Made by a program: the position numbers and the translations under genes. DNA of 64,000 bases from Symbiodinium natans (taxonomy: Eukaryota > Sar > Dinophyceae > Suessiales > Symbiodiniaceae): positions 139,501 to 203,500 of the forward strand of contig CAJNDS010002100.1 in NCBI GenBank assembly GCA_905221605.1, given 5' to 3'. The notes under the pieces are model-generated. The model was not told where the DNA came from. It saw only the letters and a program-made list of their open reading frames with translations, and did not search any database. Shown here piece after piece: positions 20,771 through 30,393 of this stretch (its first letter is position 1; every line of letters begins with the position of its first letter).

Positions 20771-22335
20771 CAAAATACTTGAGATCGGGGCCACGAAAGC
20801 TAGAAACGCGGCAATGATCTGCACCAGACCCAAGGGGATCACAAAACAACGCTGCAAACTCTGAACTGTAAGCAAAACGAAAGGATGGGACACGCAGCGG
20901 TCGCACTAAGAGCTGTCGGAAGCTGCGGATTCGAATGCTCACCGGGGCCTTACAGCTCGACAGCAGGGCCTGACCAAGACGGAGGGGGAAGCCTGAAAAG
21001 GGGTGGGGGGGGGGGGGGCACCTTAAGATTGATTTTGTCAATCCTATAGGGGGGGGGGGCCCCCCCCCCCCCTCCACAGCCCTTTATCTCTTTGATTTTC
21101 AGACCACTTAAGGGTCGGAGTCGCTTCTTGACCCAGCTGAACACTAGAGAGAATTCTTGTAAACGACAACTCTCGCGAGCTCCAAGGAGCTAGCTTTCGT
21201 GATTAATATTCTGACTCACTGGTATCAGCTTCCCGTTTGGGCAAGCTACAGACCCGGTAGAGTTAACGCCACGGAGAACGTGATCCCGCAGAGGTTTTAC
21301 AAGAAGCTTTGCCGACTTTTCTATGTAGACCGAACAGTGACCGAACTGCATGTTCGCGTCCTTCTTTTCCTTGTCTTCTTGCGTGGTGACGAGTTCATTC
21401 TGCGCGCTTGCATCCATTCATGCCGTGGGCTAACACGAGCAGTTTGCTCGCTTGCATCCATTCATGCCGTGGGCTAACACTGGAGGAGGTTTTGCTTTTC
21501 AAACCTCATCCAAAAGACCCCACGTGTTACATCAGGCAAGATGCCACAGAGATGTCGCAGCTCGCAGTTCAAGTTAGCACCTGAAAACGCACCCGCAACT
21601 TGCAGCTTCAGGTGAAGGATAAGTTTCGGGGGCTTCTGGGGGTATTCGGGCAGTGGCCCCATACCCTAAACCTAAACCCTAACACTGCACGTCTACAAAT
21701 CGGGGGCTGCCAAGCTCTGAGAGGATCCATCGGTGCTTCGCTTGCCCTGCACCCCTGTCAAAAGGTTTCCTGATCGTCGCGACGGAGCGCGTTGGCCAGT
21801 GACTGGTACACACCTTGTAGCGTCTGATAGTTACAACGCTAAAACCGACTACATGTTGCCAATCGCTAGCATGAACAGATACAGCTGGCCCCGGCTGCTG
21901 GGTCCAACAGGGAGTGACTGCCTATACCTACTGTGACTCCCCGTGGATTCGCGGCTCTATCGGAAGCGTGATTCCGCCGCAATTGTCGCAAAAGGGCAGC
22001 CACGCACAAGATAAAAAAACATGACTTTGCACTTGGGAGTAATACAAATGTATAAACATAAATGAGGAAACTGAGTATCAACAAGTAACACGTACTGACA
22101 ACATGTATCAGCACAATCTAGTTGCAAGTAATGCTTTATAGTTACTGCCTTCTTATAAACGCATCACAGCCCAACACTGTGACACTTCGGGTTGAACATG
22201 GACCCTATAAACCTGAATCTTCTACGGGCGGATTTGGGCGCCCTCAGAATATGAAGTTCTACGGGCTAGATCATTGCATCTAGGGCTACATTATATAGTG
22301 ATTGGGGGTCCCTAAAAAGAATTCCAAAGTTTCCA
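20771..22335. other. No recognised gene
   Basis: Poly-G and poly-C runs at 21001-21072; a 31-bp direct repeat (CTTGCATCCATTCATGCCG ...) at 21407-21437 and 21450-21480; two CCTAAA units at 21663-21680. Open frames of 60-92 codons are unrecognised. Confidence 0.4.
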
Positions 22336-22600
22336 GATGAAACCTCAGCCTCTACTGCACCACGTACAGCTCCACGCAGTCCAGCTTTTGTTGGCGACAG
22401 AAGCGGCGGAAGTGCTGCGCGATGCCTTTCACCAGCATTGTCTCCTGGAAAAAGTTGCAGATGAACCCTCAGCCTTGCTGCACCACGTACAGCTCCACGC
22501 AGTCCAGCTTTTGTTGGGGACAGAAGCGGCTGAAGTGCTGCGCGATGCCTTTCACCAGCACCATTGTCTCCTTGAACCTGGGTGGAGTTGCAAGGGGGCG
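22336..22600 (-). CDS. Duplicated terminal exon of the KH-domain gene
   Basis: Two copies of a 124-bp unit start at 22336 and 22460. On the minus strand each has an acceptor (CACCCAG; CTTTTTCCAG) followed by nearly identical open sequence containing LVKGIAQHF and QQKLDCVELYVVQ, ending in a stop (TGA in the upstream copy, TAG in the downstream copy). They lie immediately downstream of the KH exon on the same strand and their helix-like content suits the C-terminal end of that protein. I infer duplicated alternative last exons. The exact donor of the KH exon is not clear. Confidence 0.5.
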
Positions 22601-22640
22601 CTAGGCAAAGTCAGTTTCTGTGGGTGATGTTATAGGGTTA

Positions 22641-23467
22641 TCAAGGGTTGCATAAAGACTTTATACATATATCATATATATATACATATAACTGGTTATA
22701 TAAGGTTGTATAAAGCCCAAAGAACTTTAAAACTTGTTCCCCAATCAGCTCCAGGGACACCGCTTCCCTGATCTCCATCGAACGGCACGCAACAGCCAAC
22801 TGGAGCGGTTCATCACTTTCGTAGTCGCCATGGGGTGACTTGACTTCCTTCCAGCCACTCCCGCGACCACGAACGCGTACGTCGACCCCGGTTCTGTAGA
22901 TTTTCTTCATGTTGTCGCCACTGCGGCCGATTAAGCGAGGGACAAGCTCGAAGTCGCCATGCTTCTCCAGGTCGTAGCCGTGGAAGATGACGGCAAAGTT
23001 GAAGTTCTGGAAGTTGCGCTGCTTCTGGCTTGGTGCTGGGAGGAGTCGGGCCGGGGGGGGGGGGGGGCATTCTTCTTGTTGGCGAAGCCACTTGGAGAAG
23101 CCAGGAAGGGTAGACCGAGTGAGGCAAGCTGCACTGGGTAAACCTTTGCCACATCACCGATGTCCTGGCTCAGGCCAGGAGGAGGCATGATAGCCACACA
23201 CTTTGGCTCATTTGGCGACGGGCTGCCATCCAACTCCAAGCGACCTACATCTCCACTGCCAAAGCTCCCGTAGTCCTCCGAGCCATTCTCGGACGCTGAC
23301 TCTGACAAAGTCAAGCTGCCAGAAAGCAGCCGATTGACACGTGAGGGGAGCACCTGGTAGGGTGTGACTCGCCCGTCCAACCCAAGGGATGCGTATGTCG
23401 GATAAGAAGGGTAGATGGCGTCCACTGATGGTCCCACGCCAGTCACAAACCCATCCAGAAACGACAT
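22641..23467 (-). CDS. KH-domain RNA-binding protein, frame broken at poly-G
   Basis: The first 130 or so residues, from the ATG at 23465-23467, are a Ser/Pro-rich region with MPPPGLSQDIGDVAKVYPVQ. At 23053-23067 a run of about 15 G on the plus strand breaks the frame. In the next frame a clear KH domain follows: NFAVIFHGYDLEKHGDFELV, the GxxG loop in LIGRSGDNMKKI, then VRVRGRGSGWKEV and a helix ending SLELIGE. KH domains bind single-stranded RNA or DNA through the GxxG loop; here the loop is GRSG. The break may be polymerase slippage in the homopolymer or a sequencing error rather than true inactivation, since everything beyond it is well conserved. The open frame runs past the likely splice donor to a stop near 22641. 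Two alternative last exons lie at 22336-22600. Confidence 0.7.
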
Positions 23468-24396
23468 GTTTAGCGAGGTCAGTATTCTCAGAGAGCAGAG
23501 CTACTACAAATGGCAAGCTTGAGAGGAATATCCCCTGAAATCTTCGCATGACAAACAAACAGATCTTCCAAGGTCAGTTCGGGAACGACCCTTAAATCGC
23601 ATGTGGGCTCTTGTTCTGGTTTTAAGTCTACAAATAGCGGCTTCTTAACTAGTCCATTCTGGAAGATCTGGAAAGAGCACCGAGAAACAGATACAGCTGC
23701 ACGCGTCCGTTGAAACGCATCATACCTTAAGTGGGCCGATGCACACCTACTGCTGCTTTGCTGTCCCTTTAAGTGTGCCAAGGGCTAAGTGGATATCTTC
23801 AGCTTCTGCACGGGGCCACCCTAGAAGGCCGGCCAGACAGCCCTAAACTGCGCTCCTAAACCCTAAAAATAATCTGTCTGAGTCTACAAAGTGGTAGACA
23901 AAGAACGGAACTTGCTGGAAAAAAGCACTCTAGGTCTGAGCTCACGCCAGCCGAAAATGAGTCAACGAACGATGGCTCGCTCTGCGAGGGCGAAGGCTAC
24001 TCGCGAGTGGCCCCATGCGACTCTCAGGGGCTCCTCGTAGAAAGAATATGTACACGTACGTATGTGTATATTTACATATACACACGTACACATATACAAT
24101 ATACTTCTTGTTTATGCAACTTGTGTATTGAAATTCGAATGTCACGTCCACTTATTTTTGTCTATCCTTGTCTTCTTTAATCAGAGCAACTGGCTTTGCA
24201 GTTAAACACCAACTTCCAAGAGACTGAGCTCCAGAAGAGCCGAAAATTGTGTCACAAGCCCTGGGCAGCCCAACATCCGAGCACCTAAGGGTTTAGGGTT
24301 GAGGGAAGGGTTTAGGGCTTAAACTATGTAGGAGCCCTTGCTATGATTAATAGCAGGCAGAAAATCCCTAATCAACGGGTATTGGGCTCTCTGGGC
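23468..24396. other. No firm gene
   Basis: A minus-strand open frame at 23488-23781 (contains VVPELTLEDLFVCHAKISGD) lies just upstream of the KH gene and could be another exon of it, but splice sites are unclear. A TA-rich microsatellite is at 24045-24110, next to a C-rich block. Short TTTAGGG-like units occur at about 24290-24320. Confidence 0.4.
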
Positions 24397-25359
24397 CTAT
24401 GTGGGTGGAAAACAAAGGGCTGTGACCCTGTCGTATCTGGTGGGCTTCTCCAAATCCTGGCGAACGCCTAAGCATCCTGTCTGTTGGTGTGAGGTCAAAT
24501 CCCAAAGGCAGATATCGCCGCAGTGGGTTCCTGTTGCCAGGGTATGGCCACTTCCCGAAAAAGCTAGCGACACCACCTCAGATTCATGTTGGTAGACAGC
24601 CAAGCACCCCTGCAACGCATCGAGCATCCAAACGTGCGACGTGAAGTCATCCGAAGCTGACGCCAAGAACTTTCCGTCGGGAGAGAATGCAACTGCATTA
24701 ACAAGGTCGGAGTGCCCGCTGTAGCAGCGGAGACAGGTTCCAGTGCGAGTGTCCCAAACTTTGGCCCTCTTGTCAACCGCACCAGTAGCTAGGTGATAGC
24801 CATCAGGCGAGAAGGCCACCGAATAAACTCTGCCTGAATGGCCGTCTCCCCGTCGCCCATCCCAGTGCTGGGTGATCTTACCAGACGCACGGTCCCACAG
24901 CGCGAAGCTGTAATCGTCAGATCCCGTTGCCAAAACGCGCCCATCCGGAGACACGGCGGCTGAGTTCACATCCCGCATGTGTCCTCGCAGACACAGTATC
25001 TCCTGCTCAGAGGCGATGTCCCACAGGCGTGCGGTCGCATCCCCAGATGCTGACAGCAATGTAGACCCGGCCGGGCAATAGTCAACCGAGTAGATTTGTC
25101 CTGTGTGGCCATGCAGTTGACCAACCGGCGCCTCGGAGCCATAGCGCCAAAGACAGATCGAGCGATCGCTGCAGGCGGAGGAAAAGACGCCAGGCTCTGG
25201 GGATGATGCGATGCCGTTCAGCTCTGCAGTGTGCTGGAACTTCTGCACCTCATGGCACTCATGGCAAGCTGCTCTCAGAGGAGCGTAACTCCCCCGAATA
25301 AACCAAACGACAGCCAGCCAAGGTCCTAAGCGGCACGCGACGCGTCCTCCCAGAAATCC
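24397..25359 (-). CDS. WD40-repeat beta-propeller protein (main exon)
   Basis: A long intact open frame encodes about six to seven WD40 repeats, each with the GH...WD pattern: ASACSDRSICLWRYG-type opening, GHTGQIYSVDY...ATARLWDIAS, GHMRDVNSAAVSPDGRVLAT...FALWD, GHSGRVYSVAFSPDGYHLAT...AKVWDTRTG, GHSDLVNAVAFSPDGKFLAS...SHVWML, and VVSLAF...DICLWDL. Such propellers are scaffolds for protein complexes; no partner can be named. The frame is open upstream to 25359 (contains WLAVVWFIRGSYAPLRAACH) without ATG, so more 5' exons are expected. One likely candidate at 25497-25560 also codes part of a WD repeat. The frame ends at 24397 shortly after the last repeat. Confidence 0.85.
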   Translation of the reverse strand, partial: GFLGGRVACRLGPWLAVVWFIRGSYAPLRAACHECHEVQKFQHTAELNGIASSPEPGVFSSACSDRSICLWRYGSEAPVGQLHGHTGQIYSVDYCPAGSTLLSASGDATARLWDIASEQEILCLRGHMRDVNSAAVSPDGRVLATGSDDYSFALWDRASGKITQHWDGRRGDGHSGRVYSVAFSPDGYHLATGAVDKRAKVWDTRTGTCLRCYSGHSDLVNAVAFSPDGKFLASASDDFTSHVWMLDALQGCLAVYQHESEVVSLAFSGSGHTLATGTHCGDICLWDLTSHQQTGCLGVRQDLEKPTRYDRVTALCFPPT

Positions 25360-25442
25360 TTAACCTTACTGGCTCTAAGCCGGTGTGTGAGGGAACTGGC
25401 TGGCGAGCTTACACCCCCAAGGACGGACCAGAATCCATAGAC

Positions 25443-25495
25443 CGAAACCCTAAACCCTAAACCCTAAACCCTGAACCCTGAATCCTAAACCCAAA
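25443..25495. repeat. CCCTAAA array
   Basis: Six to seven units with CCCTGAA variants; read on the minus strand it opens the intron after the WD40 exon at 25497. Confidence 0.88.
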
Positions 25496-25496
25496 C

Positions 25497-25560
25497 CCCC
25501 GCGCCTCACAGCGCTCTTCCAGCTCCCAGAGCCGGACCACGCCGTCCTGGGCTCCTGTTG
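25497..25560 (-). CDS. Candidate upstream WD40 exon
   Basis: Minus strand: acceptor ACCCCTGAAG, 64 nt open (TGAQDGVVRLWELEERCEAR), donor GGGG/GTTTGGGTTTAGG. The peptide ATGAQDGVVRLWEL is the end of a WD40 blade (...tGsxDgxvrLWd), so this exon very likely belongs to the WD40 gene whose main exon is 24397-25359 on the same strand. The phase does not match directly, so at least one exon between them is missing or a splice site is misjudged. Its right flank is TTTAGGG-type (25569-25690). Confidence 0.6.
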
Positions 25561-25568
25561 CTTCAGGG

Positions 25569-25690
25569 GTTTTAGGGGTTTAGGGTTTCGGGTTTAGGGG
25601 GTTTCGGGTTTAGGGTTTGGAGTTTAGGGTTTAGGGTTGAGGGTCTCTGTTAAGGGTTTCGAGTTTAGGGTTCAGGGTTGAGGGCCTCTT
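25569..25690. repeat. TTTAGGG array, degenerate
   Basis: TTTAGGG, TTTCGGG and TTGAGGG units. Confidence 0.85.
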
Positions 25691-26927
25691 AGTCGGGATG
25701 TTGGGAAGTGTGGGCACCTGTGCAATCCCACCAATATCTAAGTTCACAACTGCCTACAAAGGTTAAGGATTAGGGCTTAGAGATGTTCAAAGCTTCAATC
25801 CGCACTCATGTGGGGTTTTCGATATTCGGGTACCTTGTTGGGGTCCTTTTTACGGGGAGCCTACTATTTGGTGGTCTACATTCGGGGTCCCTCATTATCG
25901 TAAACCCCCATGCAACAAACCGTCACTTGCACTCTCCGCATACAAGGCTGTCCCACTTCTCAACTGCAGACATATGGGTATGAAACACACGTCCGCGAGA
26001 CTAAATCCAATCGGGACCGGTTGAATCCTGTCGGGCTGGTGGACTGAAGATTCAACATTCCCACCAAATACTAGGAATCCTGAACCCTAAGCTCGCCTAT
26101 CCAATTGGTAGAGGGGGGGGGGGAGTTTGGATCCACAAGCACCACAAGCGAGAGAGTTCCAAGGTCTCTCTTTTGCACTTTTCGAGCCCACCTTGCCTTC
26201 AAACATTAGGGTTGAGGGTTTAGGGTTTAGGGTTTAGGGTGGGGTGCCTTAGGGTTTAGGGTTTAGGGTGGGGTGCCTTATTCAAGTCCTTCTTATAAGG
26301 GAATCCTACGTAATCCTACTATTTAATTTGGGGTCGGTTCCGTAGTTTCGTAAAGCCCCACTTTCCCAGGAGAAGCCATCCATCCCGCACACTATGCGGA
26401 GACTGTGGCGAAAGTCTCTGAGTGCTTCGTAGTTGGAGGTGAAGAGCTTCGTTTCTGCTGAAGGTTTCTGTACCTCCCATAGAAAAAATGATGAAAGTGA
26501 TGTGTCCAAAGTTTTAATTTCGGCGTTTATAGAAACAAGAGCAGAACAAGGCTACCAAACTACTAGGCTCAAAGCATAGCACTGCCCTTTCAGGGTCCGG
26601 CTTTCCCTCCCCGTGTGTCTTTGGAAAGAGGGCTTTGGGCTACATTTGGGGGTTTCCGAAACAAGGGGTACCTTATTGGGGTCCTTATGACAAGGGAATC
26701 CCACCATTTGGGGAAAATATTGGGGGGCCCCTATGTTCGGGGGTTTAGGGTTTTCGGATTTTGGGGTTTTAGGTTCTGGCAGAGACGCGACCGTGGGTTT
26801 AGTGTTTAGGGTTTAAGGTTTACCCTCTCGTGCCACTGACACGGAAGAGGGCTTCGGGTTGCAAGGCTCAAAGGTGAAGACTTTGCCCCAAACCCTCAAC
26901 CCCTACATGCTAAACCCAAAACCCTGA
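25691..26927. other. No recognised gene; three GTTTACG-type elements
   Basis: Three diverged copies of an element with GGGTACCTT...GGGGTCC at one end and CGTAAACCCCC-type at the other: 25827-25906, 26268-26365 and 26645-26750. They match the intron at 32883-33000. TTTAGGG units flanking a 25-bp direct repeat (GGGTGGGGTGCCTTA) are at 26207-26282. A poly-G run is at 26112-26122. Confidence 0.5.
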
Positions 26928-26970
26928 GTCCTAAACCCTAAACCCCCTTAACCCTAAACCCTAAACCCCG
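26928..26970. repeat. CCCTAAA array
   Basis: Five to six units. Confidence 0.85.
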
Positions 26971-26975
26971 CAAAC

Positions 26976-27040
26976 CAACAATCAGTCCTGAGAGCAGCTG
27001 CAGGGAGCGCAGGGCCATCACTTGCACTTCGCAGCCATCC
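26976..27040 (-). CDS. Candidate internal exon, unrecognised protein
   Basis: Minus strand: acceptor CACCCGTGGGCAG, 65 nt open in one frame (DGCEVQVMALRSLQLLSGLI), donor TTG/GTTTGCGGGGTTTAGGG. CCCTAAA lies at plus-left and TTTAGGG at plus-right (27079-27150). The family is not recognised. Confidence 0.5.
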
Positions 27041-27078
27041 CTGCCCACGGGTGGGTACCCAGAGACTCCAATACTCTT

Positions 27079-27150
27079 AGGTTTGGGGTTTCGCGTTTCG
27101 GATTTAGGTTTTAGGGTTTAGGTTTTAGGGTTTAGGGTTTAGGGTTTAGG
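27079..27150. repeat. TTTAGGG array
   Basis: Variants then clean units. Confidence 0.88.
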
Positions 27151-27164
27151 GAAATTCGCCTCGG

Positions 27165-27490
27165 CTTCCTGCCGAGAAGCGTCTGGAACAAGCAGACCCA
27201 GATCGGGCCTCCTTCCCCCGAACCCAACCCTTCCCCCCATGCCAAATTTTCTGACGCCACCCCCCCCCCCCCCTGCCCTGTGGGACCCCCCCCAATCGCT
27301 TGGAGGAGCTGCAAACCGATGCCGTGGAGGGTCCCGCCTGTCGGTGGCTCCTACAGGGGGAGTGCCTCAAAAACCCCCCCCACCCCCACCCCCCCCCCAC
27401 CTCTGCCCTTCCTTTTGCGAAACCCTCTTTCCTCCTTTCCTGTCCTGGGGCCGGCCCGGCTGCCGAGGCGGCGCGCGCAAGCGTTTACAA
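27165..27490. repeat. Dispersed repeat, copy 2
   Basis: Second copy of the block at 20417-20770, in the same orientation, rich in poly-C tracts (27260-27272, 27380-27402). Confidence 0.6.
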
Positions 27491-28662
27491 TTAAGGAATA
27501 TTCCTTAAACCATATAAGGAATCCTATCATATTCTTCGGAATATTTCTCCACTATGGGGTATTGGAGTCCCTGGGTGGGTGTTGTCTAAACTCGGGTCCC
27601 TTTCTTGGGGTCCATATCACAAGGTGGCGTACTATATACCCAAGTGCCAGAGAGCCCAAATCTCCTGACTACGGAATGTACCCTAGATCTTAAGAAGGAT
27701 CCCTAGACCCTAACTCACAAAAAGGATCCCTACTTTGGTTTAAGAATATACCCCTAAACCCTAAACCCTAAACCCTAAACCCTGAACCCCCAAATCATAA
27801 AAATTTGAGGGTATATTCCTTAGTTGAGGATTTTGGGCCTCGACGATGGCACGGGGTCCGTGGTGAGCGTTCCAGGCGCAGGATTCAAGACTTTGGATCC
27901 AGGAAATAAGGCTCAACGTCTAGGATTTGGGAAAAATTGCTGGGGTTTTGGAAATCGTTGGGGAGGAATTGGGATTAAGTATTTAGAGTTTAGGGTTTAG
28001 AGTAAGGGTACGTAGGCCCGTAGGCCAGCCTCAGCCCGGAATCAGCCAGGCTTTGATGGCCCCGAAGCTCCCGGCCGTCGGCAAAGACCTTCACCTTTCT
28101 GACACAACGTGGGTAGCTCGCTAAATTAGGGTCCCTGTTTTTCCCTTGTAAGTAAGGCCCGCAAAAAGGACACTAAGTTAAAGAACTCCCCATATCCAGA
28201 CAGGGAAGCAGGGGAAAATGCTTTTTCGTGAATAAAAAGAAGTGAAACACCATGCTCTTAACCGTCGCCGTCAAAATGATCATTCATCTCTTCTATCTTC
28301 GGGGCTCTCACCGGGTGCTTTCTGCGGCCGAGTTCACCGCCGCACACACCCTGGGTAGGGTTCCGATAAGTCGCCTCGGCAGGGAACCGATGCAGCAAGT
28401 TCCCAAAAGATCAGGTCCCTTTTTCGGAAAGGCAATTCTAACATGGGGCCTTGCGGTTAGGGTACCTGAAGGGATCGTGATTTCGAGAACCTCGCAGCAT
28501 GCAAAGGTGGAAGGCATTCAGGTCCTTCTCTCGCAAATGGAAGGACGGTCGTTACCCGGTAATAATACGCGTGCAGGCTCTACCCTGCCATTTTAACGAA
28601 GATTCTACAGCCATCCCCGGTAACACACGCCCCGGCCTGAATGCAAAAGCTGTGCCCATAAG

Positions 28663-28760
28663 TTGGGATGTTCCCCCTGAGACAAGTCCTTAATAGGGAC
28701 TATACTCGGGGGTTCTATCATCCCAAATAAGGGCTGCTAGTAAAAGGGGGAACATCCCAA
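28663..28760. mobile_element. Complete inverted-repeat element, GGGATGTTCC family
   Basis: The outer 14 bases are perfect inverted copies (TTGGGATGTTCCCC / GGGGAACATCCCAA), and homology continues inward (AGTCCTTAATAGGG / CATCCCAAATAAGGGCTGCT). Relatives at 10426, 13017, 16914, 16984, 17521 and 28970 share GGGATGTTCCCCCTTATACT and AACAGTCC. The length of about 98 bp and the absence of coding suit a MITE or introner. Confidence 0.7.
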
Positions 28761-30020
28761 CCCAGAAGTACCTAGGGGCCAAGATGAAAGGATGAATTGG
28801 TGGCATCCTCACAAACCTCTCTCGTGCACGAGTTTCCATGCAGGAAACACGAGGGGGTAAAGTGGGGGTGACGTAGAAAGGCAGTCCTGCATGGGCCTAT
28901 ACAACATGCCCCGACAGAATCCCCCTGAGGCAGTAGCCAAGCGCGACTGGAAAGGTTGAGATGTAGGCTGTGGGATGTTCCTCCTTATACTAACAGTCCT
29001 TGATAGGGATTACAATAGGGGGTACTATAATCCCTATTCAGGTATATCACGGAACCCATGCATGCTGCATGTCAAGAATGATGAACCAACTGCTGTCGGG
29101 TCATGACACCTCAGCTGCTGCAGGTTTCCATCGCTCGGCAGCATTACGGTGCCCAGCGGTTCGCCAGAGAGAGCACCAACGGCCTACTTGCAAAGCCGCA
29201 TAGGGTTTACTGTAGGGTTTAGGGTTTAGGGTTCAGGGTTTGGTGTAAATACAGGTGCTATGCTGGGATGGTTACACTTGCCTTAGCGAGGCTTCATGGT
29301 ACTGTCCACACCTTACTCACGAAGCACGCGTAACTTATGCCTGAAAAGATCATAAGCATGAGATACCTCGCCTACAAAATTGTACGAAGTTCAGAACTGA
29401 TACGCATGCCATACAGAAACATCACATTCCATACAGCATAGCACACACAACATGCACACCATGCGGTACAAGACTGGCGTACTTAACATGCGTGGCATAC
29501 ACTTGCGCATACATCCGCCGGCCAAAAAGTTTCGAGCTGCGGAAGGCGCTCAAACCTAGCATTTTGCTGCGGAAGGCGCTTGCGGAGTAGCGGAGTTCAT
29601 GGAGGTGTCACTGTCCTAGCGGGGTAACTACCCCGTTTCGAAACCAGGCTCATATGTTGTGTCAGGAGTCTACGGGGAGAAGGGTGGGTCATGTTCTGTG
29701 TTTGATGTCATGGAAGCTGATGGGTCGAACTATCCACCGGGCACAGTAAACATATACACAAACATACATATGCAGATGCACGAACATATACATATGCGCA
29801 TGATCTACGCGTGCATATGTTCGATGGCATGTGTCTGCTTTTCTGTTGCCTTTGAATCATGCTCCAATATCTCGTGAGGCTGATGCTGAGGCTAGTGCTC
29901 CTATATCTTCTGAGGCTGATGCATGCACTTGCCAGCCAGCCATGGGCGGCGTGCCAGGCAATTCGGGGCGCATAGTGCTCTTTCCTAGCTTTCGTTGAAC
30001 ATGAACGGCTACCTGGTACT

Positions 30021-30393
30021 TCAGAATCCTATCGGATGGGGTGATCTAATGCTTCTAGTCAAGCAAGGCAAAGGAACTCGCATTTGCCGGATGACCATCC
30101 CTGCCACAGAAGTTTGCAATGATGCTCCTTGACAGTCTTTCCTGCAACCTTTTGGGCCCACATGGCAGCCAAAGCAAAGGTTTGCAGGAACTGTAGCGAC
30201 CAAGGAAGGTAGCTTCCGGCTAGACCGCCTGATCACACATCTGAGCGCATGATGCAAGCCGACCCACTCCTGTGCTGAAAAGGCCGGCAAGCAGCTGGAA
30301 CTGAATGGCCAGTTCTGAAGCAGGCTCTCCTGGCAGGCGTCACCAAAGCATGAGCAAGCCTTCCCCGCTTGCAACATTCTGCGGCTGAAGCCT
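30021..30393 (-). CDS. Candidate exon, Cys-rich unrecognised protein
   Basis: A consensus acceptor (AGCTTTTCTTGCAG) on the minus strand opens a frame of more than 370 nt, containing MLQAGKACSCFGDACQESLL and LCFGCHVGPKGCRKDCQG. The Cys spacing is not a known zinc-binding pattern to my eye. The donor cannot be placed; the open frame runs to the stop at 30021. Function unknown. Confidence 0.35.
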
